From assembly GCF_001723055.1 (NCBI RefSeq), contig NZ_MDCR01000162.1:1-37505 (forward strand): DNA of 37,505 bases. The letters run 5' to 3'. Both the position numbers and the translations under genes were made by a program. Each line of letters starts with the position of its first letter. Within the stretch, counting starts at the first letter, position 1. The notes below the pieces were generated by a model. It had not been told where the DNA came from and did not search any database. It saw nothing but the letters and a program-made list of their open reading frames with translations. This document shows positions 1-7,820 of this stretch, in pieces. The DNA comes from Streptomyces niveus (GTDB lineage Bacteria > Actinomycetota > Actinomycetes > Streptomycetales > Streptomycetaceae).

Positions 1-1
1 C

Positions 2-1039
2 GCCGCCGTCCTGCTCCTCGCGGCCAACACCGCCTACAACGACTTCCCCCGTGTCCTGTCCCTGCTGGCCCGCGACGACCACGCGCCGCGCATCTTCGCG
101 CGGATGGGCGACCGGCTCGCCTTCAGCAACGGCATCATCCTGCTGTCGATCCTGGCGGGGCTGGTCTATGTGGCGTTCGACGGCCGCACCGCCTCCCTCA
201 TCCCGCTGTACGCGGTCGGCGTCTTCCTCGCCTTCACCCTGTCGCAGGCCGGAATGGTCGTGCACTGGTGGCGCCTGAGGGACCGTCACTGGCGCAAGAG
301 CCTGCTGTTCAACGGGATCGGCGGTGTGCTCTCCGCGATCGTCCTCATCACCGCGGGCATCACCAAGTTCACCGAGGGCGCCTGGGTCGCGCTCGTGGCG
401 GTCACGCTGTTCCTCTTCGTCACGACCCGCATCCGCCGCCACTACGACACCGTCGCCGCCGCGCTACGACTCCAGCGGCACTCCATCGAACTCCCGCGCC
501 GCACCATCGCGCCCCGCGTCGACGTACCGCTCCAGGGCGTGGAGAGCTCACGCGACCCGCGGCACCCCCGCGATCCCCAGGCGTTCGCGCGGACCGGCGT
601 GGCCGGTGAGTCGGAGGAGGCGGAGGAGGTGCCCGAGGAGATCCGGCACTTCTCCCTCGTACTGATCGAAACGCTCGACCGCGCCGGCATGCGCGCCCTC
701 GCGTACGCCGCCTCGCTCCAGCAGCCCGTCCTAGTCATCCACGTCAGTACCGGCGAAGTCGAGGCCGAACGCTTCCGCGGCCAATGGAAGCTGTGGGGCG
801 ACCATCTGCCCCTCCAGGAACTCGTCTCCCCGTACCGTGCCGTGATCGCGCCCCTCGTCAACTACATCGAGGCGCTGCACCACCAGCGGCCCGACCTCAC
901 CCTCACCGTGATCCTCCCGGAGATCGTCGTGTGCCGGCGGCGCTTCAGCGCCCTGCACAGCCGCACGGCCGCCCGTCTGCGCCGCGCGCTGCGCCCGCTG
1001 CGCAAGGTCGTCGTCACCACGGTGCCGTTCCACGTCTGA
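2..1039 (+). CDS. APC-superfamily permease, C-terminal part (5' end outside window)
   Basis: The reading frame is open from base 2, so the gene starts left of the window. The visible part begins AANTAYNDFPRVLSLLARDD, which resembles the core of actinobacterial APC-type (amino acid/potassium-uptake-like) permeases. Hydrophobic segments follow (GIILLSILAGLVYVAF; SLIPLYAVGVFLAFTL; two more in LLFNGIGGVLSAIVLI and AWVALVAVTLFLFVT), consistent with the last membrane helices. After them comes a roughly 190-residue soluble tail with a USP-like run (VLVIHVSTGEVEAERF), probably a cytoplasmic regulatory domain. The gene ends convergently with the efflux pump on the other strand, only 19 bp away. The substrate cannot be told from this fragment. 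Confidence 0.8.
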   Translation, partial: AAVLLLAANTAYNDFPRVLSLLARDDHAPRIFARMGDRLAFSNGIILLSILAGLVYVAFDGRTASLIPLYAVGVFLAFTLSQAGMVVHWWRLRDRHWRKSLLFNGIGGVLSAIVLITAGITKFTEGAWVALVAVTLFLFVTTRIRRHYDTVAAALRLQRHSIELPRRTIAPRVDVPLQGVESSRDPRHPRDPQAFARTGVAGESEEAEEVPEEIRHFSLVLIETLDRAGMRALAYAASLQQPVLVIHVSTGEVEAERFRGQWKLWGDHLPLQELVSPYRAVIAPLVNYIEALHHQRPDLTLTVILPEIVVCRRRFSALHSRTAARLRRALRPLRKVVVTTVPFHV

Positions 1040-1058
1040 GGGACGGGTGCGTCAACGC

Positions 1059-2639
1059 CTACGCTGCCGCCGCCTGCTGTGCCCCGCCGTGCCGGGGGGA
1101 CTTCCGGTTGATCATGATGGCGCCGACGACCGCGGCGCCCAGGAGGATGATCGCCGCCCAGGTGATGGCCACGGTGAAGCCGTGCACCGTACCGGTGTTC
1201 ACGATGCGGGTCCGCTCCGCCGGGGTCAGCGGGCCCTCGCGCGCCGCCGCGGCGAGATGGCTGGCCAGATAGGTGGCCGTGGTGGTCGTCGCGATCGTGT
1301 TGAGCAGCGACGTACCGATGGAGCCGCCCACCTGCTGCGCGGTGTTGACCGTGGCCGAGGTGACTCCGGAGTCCCGGTTGGCGACCCCCATGGTGGCCGT
1401 CGAGATGACGGGCAGGAAGGTCAGCCCGAGCCCGAAACCGAGCAGCAGGGTGCCGGGCAGGATGTGCCCCACATAGGTGGAGTGGATGTCCAGGAACGTC
1501 AGGGAGAACATGCCCCCGGCGCTCAGCAGCAGCCCGGGGACCAGCAGGAAGCGCGGCGCCGTGAGGGGGAGCAGCCGGGCGGAGATCTGGGTCGAGCCGA
1601 TGATGATCCCGGCGGACAGCGGGAGGAAGGCGAGGCCGGCGCTGAGCGGTGAGTAGCCGAGGATGTTCTGCAGGAAGTACGTGAGGAACAGGAACGAGCC
1701 GAAGAGGCCGATCGTCGCCATCGCCATCACGATGACCGAGCCGGCGCGGTTGCGCTCCCGGATGATGTGCAGCGGCAGCAGCGGGTGGGAGGACCTCCCC
1801 TGCCACCAGGTGAACGCGACGAGCAGGACGATACCGACGCTCAGCACGGTCAGGACCTCGGTGGAGGTCCAGCCCTCCGGCTCGGCCCGGCTGAATCCGT
1901 ACACGATCGCGACGAGGCCCAGACAGCCGAGCAGCACACCCGGGATGTCGAGGTGCGCGCCCTTCGTCCCTGCCCGGTCCTTGAGCAGGGTCAGCGCGCC
2001 GATCACGGCGAGCAGGGCGATGGGCACGTTGACGTAAAGACACCACCGCCAGCTGAGCCATTCGGTGAGGATGCCGCCCATCAGCAGGCCGATGGCGGAG
2101 CCGCCGCCCGCGATGGCGCTGAAGATCCCGAACGCCTTGGCGCGGTCCTTGCCCCCGGGGAAGGTCGTGGTGAGAAGAGAGAGGGCGGACGGCGCCAGGA
2201 GGGCGGCGAAGGTGCCCTGGAGCGCGCGAGAGAGATAGAGCATCTCCTGACCCGCCGACGAGCCGCCGAGCGCGGAGGACCCGGCGAAACCGATGAGGCC
2301 GATGATGAAGGTGCGCTTACGGCCCACGAGGTCGGCGACCCGGCCGCCGAGCAGCAGCAGACCGCCGAAGGCCAGGGTGTACGCGGTGATCACCCACTGG
2401 CGGTTGCCGTTGGTGATGTGGAGGTCGCGCTGCGCGGAGGGAAGGGCGATGTTCACGATCGTCGCGTCGAGCACCACCATGAGCTGCGCGGTCGCGATGA
2501 CGGCCAGGGCCCACCAGCGGTGTGTGTCGGGGGCGTCCGTCGTGGGGTCGGGGCCGGGGCCGGAGTTCTCGGTTTGCGAGTCGCTCGGCCTCTCGCTTCC
2601 CGTTCCGCCCGGCGGGTCAGGAATCGACGGATCACTCAT
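1059..2639 (-). CDS. MFS drug-efflux transporter, DHA2 (EmrB/QacA) family
   Basis: 526 residues, the usual size for 14-helix DHA2 proton antiporters. After a hydrophilic N-terminus of about 40 residues, the first helix carries the DHA2 signature LMVVLDATIVNIALPSAQRD. This is followed by WVITAYTLAFGGLLLLGGR and the loop motif GRVADLVGRKR between helices 2 and 3. The start is ATG with GAAGGA about 8 nt upstream. An A/T-richer stretch at about 2660-2700 (reverse strand) is the likely promoter. No regulator is directly linked. The RNHCP gene is divergent. The substrate is unknown; multidrug export is the default family role. Confidence 0.9.
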   Translation of the reverse strand: MSDPSIPDPPGGTGSERPSDSQTENSGPGPDPTTDAPDTHRWWALAVIATAQLMVVLDATIVNIALPSAQRDLHITNGNRQWVITAYTLAFGGLLLLGGRVADLVGRKRTFIIGLIGFAGSSALGGSSAGQEMLYLSRALQGTFAALLAPSALSLLTTTFPGGKDRAKAFGIFSAIAGGGSAIGLLMGGILTEWLSWRWCLYVNVPIALLAVIGALTLLKDRAGTKGAHLDIPGVLLGCLGLVAIVYGFSRAEPEGWTSTEVLTVLSVGIVLLVAFTWWQGRSSHPLLPLHIIRERNRAGSVIVMAMATIGLFGSFLFLTYFLQNILGYSPLSAGLAFLPLSAGIIIGSTQISARLLPLTAPRFLLVPGLLLSAGGMFSLTFLDIHSTYVGHILPGTLLLGFGLGLTFLPVISTATMGVANRDSGVTSATVNTAQQVGGSIGTSLLNTIATTTTATYLASHLAAAAREGPLTPAERTRIVNTGTVHGFTVAITWAAIILLGAAVVGAIMINRKSPRHGGAQQAAAA

Positions 2640-2973
2640 CGAACGTCCTTCACGGTGGACCTCAGCTCACTATTCAGGTCAGAAAACCATAAATCGGACT
2701 TCCATGCCCTGGGTGAGCGGTCGGGTGGCTCGGCCGCCGCATATTCGGTTGCCCCGCACCCCCGCCGCCGGTTCTCATGGCTGCGTACCGGCGGAACGCG
2801 ACAAGGGTGGGGTGGGTTTATGTGTACGACGCGGACGGATCCGTTCTCGTGATCGAGGTGGGTTCATCCCGGCGCTGAGTTCGACCGGCCGCCGAGTGGG
2901 ACGAGCTCCCTCGGCGCGAGACGGACGTGAGATCCCCCGTCCTGCCCGCGTCACCCGAGGAGTCCTGCACAGC
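2640..2973. other. Divergent intergenic region between efflux pump and RNHCP gene
   Basis: 334 bp without a convincing gene. It must hold promoters for both flanking genes. On the reverse strand an A/T-rich patch near 2670-2700 could be the efflux-pump promoter. I saw no strong palindrome or repeat. The RNHCP ribosome-binding site (CGAGGAG, 2955-2961) lies at its right edge. Confidence 0.6.
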
Positions 2974-3384
2974 ATGTCCCGTGACAACACGTCGCGTACC
3001 AAGAGATCCGGATCCCGCAACACCTCACGGCGCGCACGTACCGAAGCGCGCGCCGAGTCCTTCCGCTGTCTTCAGTGCGGGCTCGACGTGCCGATGAGCG
3101 CACCCGGTACCGATCACCGCAACCACTGCCCGAACTGTCTGTGGAGCCGTCATCTCGACGACACTCCCGGCGACCGGGAGGCGGACTGCGGTGCCCGGAT
3201 GGAGCCGCTCGCCATCTCCGTGCGAGGCGACGGCGAGTGGGTTCTCGTCCACCGCTGCACGCACTGCGGAGTGATCCACGCCAACCGCACGGCGGGCGAC
3301 GACAACGCGCTCCCGCTGACCCGCCTCGCGGTACGCCCCCTGGCCCAACCGCCGTTCCCCTTTGAGCGGTTGGGCAGCCTCTAG
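2974..3384 (+). CDS. RNHCP domain zinc-ribbon protein
   Basis: 136 residues. After a basic N-terminus (SRTKRSGSRNTSRRARTEAR) it has CLQCG, then the family-defining string with RNHCPNCLWSRH, then DCGARMEP and a last pair in HRCTHCGVIHANR. The paired cysteines suggest two zinc-binding ribbons. This is the RNHCP domain (Pfam RNHCP), common in actinobacteria and of unknown function; a nucleic-acid role is only a guess from the basic tail and zinc ribbons. The ATG is chosen because CGAGGAG lies 12 nt upstream and because the residues further upstream in the same frame look non-coding. It is transcribed alone and ends at a strong hairpin. Confidence 0.85.
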   Translation: MSRDNTSRTKRSGSRNTSRRARTEARAESFRCLQCGLDVPMSAPGTDHRNHCPNCLWSRHLDDTPGDREADCGARMEPLAISVRGDGEWVLVHRCTHCGVIHANRTAGDDNALPLTRLAVRPLAQPPFPFERLGSL

Positions 3385-3413
3385 GGCCTGTCCCGCCGCC
3401 TTCGCGGCACATT

Positions 3414-3447
3414 GTCGCGCGCCACGCTCACTCGCGTGGCGCGCGAC
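3414..3447. terminator. Bidirectional hairpin terminator
   Basis: Perfect 13-bp arms GTCGCGCGCCACG and CGTGGCGCGCGAC with an 8-nt loop. It lies between two convergent genes and overlaps the last codons and stop of the reverse-strand regulator. There is no U tract, as is usual for Streptomyces. Confidence 0.75.
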
Positions 3448-4159
3448 CGCCGTCCGGGGTGTGGAGGACTTCGCGGGCCTGCTCGGCGGCGCGGGTGATG
3501 CTCTCGGCGATGAAGTCGAGGAAGCGGGCGATGTTCTCCAGCCGGTCGGCTGCCGGGGTGTGCGGGCCGAGGACGGCCACGCCCTGGCGGGCGGTCTCCA
3601 CGAGCTGGTCGTGGGCCCGGGCCCCGGCGATGGTCGCCTGGTAGAAGAGCTCGTCGTCGACGATGTAGCGGTCGCGGCGGCCTTCGTCGCGTTCGCGGCG
3701 GACCAGGCTCTGGCTCTCCAGGAACGTGATCGCCTTGGAGACGGACGCCGGGCTGATCCGCAGATGCCGGGCGAGTTCGGACGCGGTGAGGCTGCCCGCG
3801 TCGGTGGTGTACAGACAGGTCAGCACCCGGGCCACCATCTTGCTCAGCCCCGTACCCATGAGGACGGCGGTGAGCGTCTCCTCGTACGCGGCCACGGCCT
3901 CGGCGTCGCGGCCGTGCGGCTGAGGGGCCGACTCCGGCCCCCGCGCGGAGGCGGGCTTGCGCCGGTGGGCGCGGCGTTCGGTGGCGCGGTGGGCCAGCTC
4001 GGCGCGGTAGGCGGTGGGGCCGCCGTTGCGCATCACCTCACGGGTGACCGTCGAGGTCGGACGGTCGAGACGGCGGGCGATCTCGGCGTACGGGAGGCTG
4101 TCCGCCAGCCCCAGCGCGATCTCCCGGCGCTCCTGCTGCGTGAGTCTGCCTCCCGGCAT
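3428..4159 (-). CDS. Two-domain transcriptional regulator: IS30-like HTH plus GbsR/MarR-like winged helix
   Basis: 243 residues. Residues about 5-47 (LTQQERREIALGLADS, then YAEIARRLDRPTSTVTREV) form a helix-turn-helix like the N-terminus of IS30 transposases, but no DDE catalytic domain follows. After a charged linker, residues about 95-170 form a MarR/GbsR winged helix (LTASELARHLRISPASVSKA, then LVRRERDEGRRDRY as the wing). A helical C-terminus probably makes the dimer. It is divergent from the DUF4097 gene, and the spacer has a long direct repeat and palindromes that are natural operators. It probably controls itself and the DUF4097-hydrolase operon. The effector is unknown. Confidence 0.85.
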   Translation of the reverse strand: MPGGRLTQQERREIALGLADSLPYAEIARRLDRPTSTVTREVMRNGGPTAYRAELAHRATERRAHRRKPASARGPESAPQPHGRDAEAVAAYEETLTAVLMGTGLSKMVARVLTCLYTTDAGSLTASELARHLRISPASVSKAITFLESQSLVRRERDEGRRDRYIVDDELFYQATIAGARAHDQLVETARQGVAVLGPHTPAADRLENIARFLDFIAESITRAAEQAREVLHTPDGGRAPRE

Positions 4160-4210
4160 CGCTGTCTCCTCGGTGTCCTTCGCGCGGGTCGTACCTGCTG
4201 CCCCATCGTA

Positions 4211-4277
4211 GCGTTCACTTCATATCCATTGCAATGCTCCATGCGTTGATGTTGCGTTGACTTCATATCCATTGCAA
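4211..4277. promoter_or_regulatory. Two long direct repeats in the divergent promoter (candidate operators)
   Basis: Positions 4211-4234 and 4254-4277 are 24-bp copies differing at one base, with a 43-bp period (about four helical turns). The shared core is CTTCATATCCATTGCAA. Copy 1 also contains the perfect palindrome CATTGCAATG (4227-4236); copy 2 has it only in part (CATTGCAACA). The pair lies between the regulator start (4159) and the DUF4097 start (4406), so it is the best candidate binding site for the regulator. Confidence 0.6.
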
Positions 4278-4317
4278 CACTTTCACCTATCTGACCTGCA
4301 TTGATGTCGTAGGTATG

Positions 4318-4331
4318 CAACAGATCTGTTG
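4318..4331. promoter_or_regulatory. 14-bp perfect palindrome upstream of the DUF4097 gene
   Basis: CAACAGATCTGTTG is its own reverse complement. It lies 74 bp before the DUF4097 start, where an operator or promoter-overlapping site would be expected. It shares no obvious sequence with the direct repeats, so a second regulator is possible. Confidence 0.4.
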
Positions 4332-4405
4332 TCGGAATGTGGAAAGCAACGTAGCGTTTCTGGTGTCGGAAAGAACGAACAAGCAAACAGACACCGGAGT
4401 ACGCC

Positions 4406-5071
4406 ATGCAGAAGTTCGAGACCACCGCCCCGATCTCCGCCGTCCTCGACATCCCCGCCGGGCGCGTCAGCCTCATCGCCGCGGACCGCGCCGACACCGT
4501 CGTCGAGATCCTGCCCGCCGACCCCGCCAAGAGCCGCGACACCGAGACCGCCGAGCGGACCACCGTCACCTACGCCGACGGCGTCCTGCGGATCGTGACC
4601 CCGGCGCCCGACAAGCGGCTCGTCGGCCCCTCCGGAGCCCTGGAGATCACCGTCAAGCTGCCCGCCGGCTCGCGCGTCGAGGCCAAGGCCGCCGCCGCCG
4701 AACTCCGCGGCGTCGGACGCCTCGGCGACGTCGTCTTCGACGGCGCGTACCGCCAGATCAAGATCGACGAGGCGGCGACCCTCCGCCTCACCGCGACCGA
4801 CGGCGACGTCGAGGTCGGCCGGCTGGGCGGCCCGGCGGAGATCAGCACCGACCGGGGCGACATCCGGATCGCCGAGGCCATGGGCGGCACGGTCGTGCTG
4901 CGCACCCGGTCCGGCGACATCTCGGTCACCGCCGCCGCCGGGGTCTCCGCCGCCCTGGACGCCGGTACCGCCCACGGCCGGGTCAGCAACGCCCTCAAGA
5001 ACGACGGCACCGCCGGGCTCGACATCCGCGCCACCACCTCGCACGGCGACATCACCGCCCGCAGCCTCTGA
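4406..5071 (+). CDS. DUF4097 family beta-strand repeat protein
   Basis: 221 residues with repeated short beta motifs ending in G-D: GDVVFDGAYRQIKIDEA, LTATDGDVEVGRLGG, ISTDRGDIRIAEAMG, LRTRSGDISVTAAAG, ATTSHGDITARSL. This stacked pattern is typical of DUF4097/DUF4098 right-handed beta-helix proteins. No signal peptide is visible, so it is probably cytoplasmic. CGGAG lies 6 nt before the ATG. It is the first gene of a two-gene operon with the hydrolase, 50 bp apart, and is divergent from the two-HTH regulator. The function of the family is unknown; linked regulator, DUF4097 and hydrolase genes recur in Streptomyces as far as I recall. Confidence 0.85.
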   Translation: MQKFETTAPISAVLDIPAGRVSLIAADRADTVVEILPADPAKSRDTETAERTTVTYADGVLRIVTPAPDKRLVGPSGALEITVKLPAGSRVEAKAAAAELRGVGRLGDVVFDGAYRQIKIDEAATLRLTATDGDVEVGRLGGPAEISTDRGDIRIAEAMGGTVVLRTRSGDISVTAAAGVSAALDAGTAHGRVSNALKNDGTAGLDIRATTSHGDITARSL

Positions 5072-5121
5072 CACACCCCGGCCCCGGGCCGTACACCACC
5101 TCACACGACCAGGAGGAACAC

Positions 5122-5940
5122 ATGACGAAGAACGACGCATCCCCGACCCCTTCCCGGTGGACCGGCATGGTGCCGGTCGAGGACACGGCCTTGGCCGTCA
5201 CCGACACCGGCGGCCCCGGCATCCCGGTCGTCTACCTCAACGGCCAGTTCGCCACCCAGGGGTACTGGCGGCGGGTCATCGCCGAACTGGGGCCGGACTG
5301 GCGGCACATCACCTACGACGAGCGGGCCCGCGGCAGATCGAAGCGGTCGGCGGACTACTCCTTCGAGGCCGCCGTCCGGGACATCGACGCCGTCCTCGCC
5401 GCCCGGGGCGTCGACCGCGCGCTGCTGGTGGGCTGGTCCTACGGGGCGGTCGTCGGGGCGCACTGGGCCGCCCGGAACCCGGAGCGCACCCTGGGCGCGG
5501 TCCTGGTCGACGGCGCGTTCCCGTACGACTGGCTCGACGAGGCGATGGAGCGGCGGATCCGGAAGCTGTTCAAGCGGATGCGCTGGTTCCTGCCGCTGCT
5601 GCGACCGACGGGCCTGGCCCCGAGGATGAACGCGGACCAGCAGGCGGACAGCAACATCGAGCTGGGCCGGCTCTCCCGCGAGAGCGAACTGGGCCCCGTG
5701 CTGGACGGCATCACCGTCCCGGTGCGGTACGTGGTCGCCTCGGGTACGTCCTTCGGAAGCCGCGGGGACGAGCAGGAGCGCATACGCACCAGCCTCGACG
5801 CGGTGACCGACCGCAACCCGAACATCCGGATCGGCGCGAAGGTCACCAGCAGCCACGGCGCGCTCCTGAAGAAGGACTTCCGCGCCATCGCCGGGGCCGT
5901 ACGGGAGGTCGCGGTCCCCGAACACGGCGGGCACCGATGA
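5122..5940 (+). CDS. Alpha/beta hydrolase
   Basis: 272 residues. The core begins VVYLNGQFATQGYWRRV (oxyanion-hole region), then HITYDERARGRSKRS. The nucleophile elbow is GWSYGA (G-x-S-x-G) near residue 107, and the likely catalytic His is in SSHGALLKKDF near the C-terminus. There is no signal peptide, so it is an intracellular esterase, lipase or peroxidase-like enzyme of unknown substrate. A strong AGGAGGA lies 5 nt before the ATG. It is probably co-transcribed with the DUF4097 gene, and a perfect-stem terminator follows 5 bp after the stop. Confidence 0.88.
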   Translation: MTKNDASPTPSRWTGMVPVEDTALAVTDTGGPGIPVVYLNGQFATQGYWRRVIAELGPDWRHITYDERARGRSKRSADYSFEAAVRDIDAVLAARGVDRALLVGWSYGAVVGAHWAARNPERTLGAVLVDGAFPYDWLDEAMERRIRKLFKRMRWFLPLLRPTGLAPRMNADQQADSNIELGRLSRESELGPVLDGITVPVRYVVASGTSFGSRGDEQERIRTSLDAVTDRNPNIRIGAKVTSSHGALLKKDFRAIAGAVREVAVPEHGGHR

Positions 5941-5945
5941 ACCAC

Positions 5946-5981
5946 GGCCGTGCCGGTAACCCCCGGGTCACCGGCACGGCC
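5946..5981. terminator. Hairpin terminator after the hydrolase gene
   Basis: 15-bp arms GGCCGTGCCGGTAAC and GTCACCGGCACGGCC (14 of 15 pair) enclose a 6-nt loop. It starts just after the hydrolase stop and also faces the leftward fragment at 5990, so it may act in both directions. Confidence 0.75.
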
Positions 5982-5989
5982 CGCTCCCC

Positions 5990-6115
5990 CTACTCCGTAC
6001 GCGTCCTGCCCGCCCATCCGGCGGGCGGCAGCGCCCCCAGGACCGCGATGAGTACGCCGCCGAGCCCGAGCGCGAGCAGTTCGGGTGTCCCGTGGACGGC
6101 GATCTCGGAGCCGGC
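5990..6115 (-). pseudogene. Possible C-terminal fragment of a membrane protein
   Basis: On the reverse strand the sequence reads as a hydrophobic helix followed by a short basic tail and stop (ELLALGLGGVLIAVLGALPP, then GWAGRTRTE). This looks like the end of a membrane protein. Upstream it runs into the histidine-kinase remnant on the other strand, so the rest of the gene seems to be missing. It could equally be a chance open frame in GC-rich DNA. Confidence 0.25.
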
Positions 6116-6229
6116 CGGCGCTGTGGCCTGCGCGAACGCCTCGCAGTCTAAGGCGCAACCCTCCGCACCGGGCCCCGCCCCCTCGGCGGCTACCGCGTCC
6201 AGGCACTGATCCCCGTGGAGACACCATGA
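6113..6229 (+). pseudogene. Sensor histidine kinase remnant (3' end only)
   Basis: The forward strand reads CGLRERLAV, then after a one-base frameshift GATLRTGPRPLGGYRVQALI followed by PVETP and stop. This matches the end of the HATPase domain of NarL-system (HisKA_3-type) kinases, where GLxGLRERLxxYGGxL...GGYRVxAxIPxE is typical. Everything upstream of the G2-like box is absent. Its stop overlaps the ATG of the response-regulator remnant as ATGA, the usual kinase-regulator junction, which supports the reading. It is non-functional: there is no sensor, no phosphorylated His and no ATP N-box. Confidence 0.65.
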
Positions 6230-6508
6230 ACGAGTCGCCACGCGTCGTGGTCGCCGACGACCAGGCGCTGGTCCGTACTGCCTTCAGGATGATCCGAAGC
6301 CGTCGACGCGGTACGGCGTGCCCGGCCCGACGTGGCCCTGATGGACATCCGGATACCGGAGATGGACGGTCTGGAGGCCACCCGGCGCATCCTCGACGGG
6401 GCGGCGTCGGCGGGGGCGGTGGTCGTCGCGTACGAGACGGGCCTGATCAGTCCCAGCGCCCGCAATTCCCCACCGGGCAGCGGCGATTCATCGGCGAAAT
6501 TGGGATGA
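6226..6508 (+). pseudogene. NarL/LuxR-type response regulator with two internal deletions
   Basis: The start reads MNESPRVVVADDQALVRTAF, a normal receiver N-terminus with its acidic pair. At about 6292 the frame shifts by one, and the next recognisable part is EAVDAVRRARPDVALMDIRI, with the phosphoacceptor Asp, and PEMDGLEATRRIL. The segment between beta1-alpha1 and alpha2 is lost. The sequence then jumps to VVVAYETGLISP, the usual extreme C-terminus, so the rest of the receiver and the whole LuxR HTH (about 130 residues) are missing. The second frame ends at 6508. It sits directly after the kinase remnant; together they are a decayed two-component system. Confidence 0.7.
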
Positions 6509-6865
6509 GGTCATCGGCGGATGTCGGCTACTGTCGTCCACGTCCGGCCGGCAAAGGGCAGTTCGGCCCCATGGCCCGGACCCACAATTTCACACGCAGC
6601 ACCTCCCGGTGCGTGGGCCGCGGCTACTTCTTATGGTGAATCACGCCGCACACCGAATTGATCTCGGGGGGCAACAGACATCGGGGCGCCCGGTGCGAAG
6701 GCGACGGATACTTCTTTCTGACAAAAAGGGGACCCGGGTTCGAATCCCGGCGGTCCGGCTCCGGCCGGGCTGTGGTGCAGCGGCCGAGCATCCGTCTCCG
6801 TCGCCGACCTTGATCTCGGGCGCTCCGATGCTGTTGTGCCGCCGCGTGTGAACCCGTCCGCCCAC
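6509..6865. other. Gene-free region downstream of the decayed two-component system
   Basis: About 360 bp with no supportable gene. It has stretches less GC-biased than its surroundings (for example ACTTCTTTCTGACAAAAAGG near 6710-6729) and the isolated tRNA T-arm-like element at 6734-6757, followed by GGCCGGGCTGTGGTGCAGCG, which superficially resembles a tRNA 5' half. It looks like a junction left by deletion or integration. Confidence 0.5.
6734..6757 (+). other. tRNA T-arm and acceptor-like sequence (tRNA fragment or attachment-site remnant)
   Basis: CCGGG-TTCGAAT-CCCGG is a perfect 5-bp T-stem with a canonical 7-nt T-loop (B-box GGTTCGAATCC), followed by seven acceptor-like bases CGGTCCG. 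I could not fold the preceding 75 nt into a D-arm and anticodon arm, so no complete tRNA gene is present. tRNA 3' ends are the standard integration target of actinobacterial mobile elements, so this could be an att-site scar. Confidence 0.4.
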
Positions 6866-7816
6866 TCATCTGCCCGAGGCCGACGACGGCACCAGCGCCT
6901 GGAGCGCCGACAGCGCGCCGTTCGCGATCGGGGACGGTGGCGCCGACTCCGGCGGAAGCGCGCGGAAGGCGCTCGGAGACATCCCGTGGACCGCGCGGAA
7001 GCGGCGCGAGAAGTGGTACGCGTCGGCGAAGCCGCACTGGACCGCGATGGCCCGCAGCGACAGGTTGCTCAGCCACAGCAGCGGCTCGGCCCTCGCCAGC
7101 CGCAGCCGTTCGAGCCCCTCGACGGGGCTGACGCCGAGTTCCCGCCGGCAGATACGGCACAGCGTGCTCTCCGAGACTCCCGCCGCCCGCGCCAGCCGCT
7201 CCAGGGCGAGCGGCCGGGCCACGCCGTCCGCCCAGTGCTCGCGGACCGCGGCCATCATGGCGACGAGCGGTTCGGGCAGCGCGTACGCGCCGGTCCCGGG
7301 TCCGGGCCCGTACGCGAAGGTGAGGAGCAGCAGCCGCAGGGTCTCCTCGGCGTGCCGCTCCCAGCCCGGCGGGCGGGTCGCGCCGAGCGTCAGCAGGTAC
7401 TGGCAGAGCGCGGCCATCGGATCACCACGCCCCGTCAGATCGCGGACGACCGGCCAGCGGGAGTCGTCGGGGGCCCGGGTGCCGCGTACGGCGGGAGGCA
7501 GCCGGAAGTGCGTGTAGGCGTGCCTGGTGGGCCGGTTGGTGTCCCAGTGGAAGGTGTCGCGCATACCGGGCCGTACGAGCAGCAGCGCGCCGGCCGTCAG
7601 CGGGACGGTCAGCTCCCCGCAGACCCAGCGGGCACTGCCGTGCAGCAGCCACACGAACTCGTACGTGCCCGCGTCCCTCGGACCGAAGACCGACCCCGGC
7701 GGGTAGTCCGCGACCGCGGGTCCGAGCCGGGCGACGAGCGTAGGCGCGAGGGCGGGGACGAGGGCAGGCGCGGGTGCGGGTGCGGGATCGAGGGACGGAA
7801 GAAGCCCGTGCGTCAT
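6866..7816 (-). CDS. AraC-family transcriptional regulator
   Basis: 316 residues from the ATG at 7816; an in-frame GTG at 7831 would overlap the upstream gene. The N-terminal half is a cupin-type sensor (EFVWLLHGSARWVCGELTVP, then LLVRPGMRDTFHWD). The last 100 residues are the double AraC HTH: LALERLARAAGVSESTLCRI then CRRELGVSP, and second-HTH motif AVQCGFADAYHFSRRFRAVH with GMSPSAFR. AGGTGAG before the ATG overlaps the PhyH stop, so it is co-transcribed with phyH. Such cupin-AraC proteins usually sense sugars or small metabolites. Direct repeats upstream of phyH are a candidate target. Confidence 0.92.
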   Translation of the reverse strand: MTHGLLPSLDPAPAPAPALVPALAPTLVARLGPAVADYPPGSVFGPRDAGTYEFVWLLHGSARWVCGELTVPLTAGALLLVRPGMRDTFHWDTNRPTRHAYTHFRLPPAVRGTRAPDDSRWPVVRDLTGRGDPMAALCQYLLTLGATRPPGWERHAEETLRLLLLTFAYGPGPGTGAYALPEPLVAMMAAVREHWADGVARPLALERLARAAGVSESTLCRICRRELGVSPVEGLERLRLARAEPLLWLSNLSLRAIAVQCGFADAYHFSRRFRAVHGMSPSAFRALPPESAPPSPIANGALSALQALVPSSASGR

Positions 7817-7820
7817 GGTC

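Noticed and set aside
3428..4159. IS30 transposase, suggested by the N-terminal HTH
   Set aside because: There is no DDE catalytic domain, no terminal inverted repeats, and the C-terminal part is a MarR/GbsR winged helix.
6734..6800. Order of tRNA-like parts (T-arm first, then a 5'-half-like GGGCTGTGGTGCAGCGGCCGAG) suggesting a circularly permuted tRNA
   Set aside because: The T-stem and the pairing acceptor strand are offset by two bases, no anticodon stem forms, and permuted tRNAs are not known in bacteria. The pairing is explained by a local GTCCGGC/GCCGGGC hairpin.
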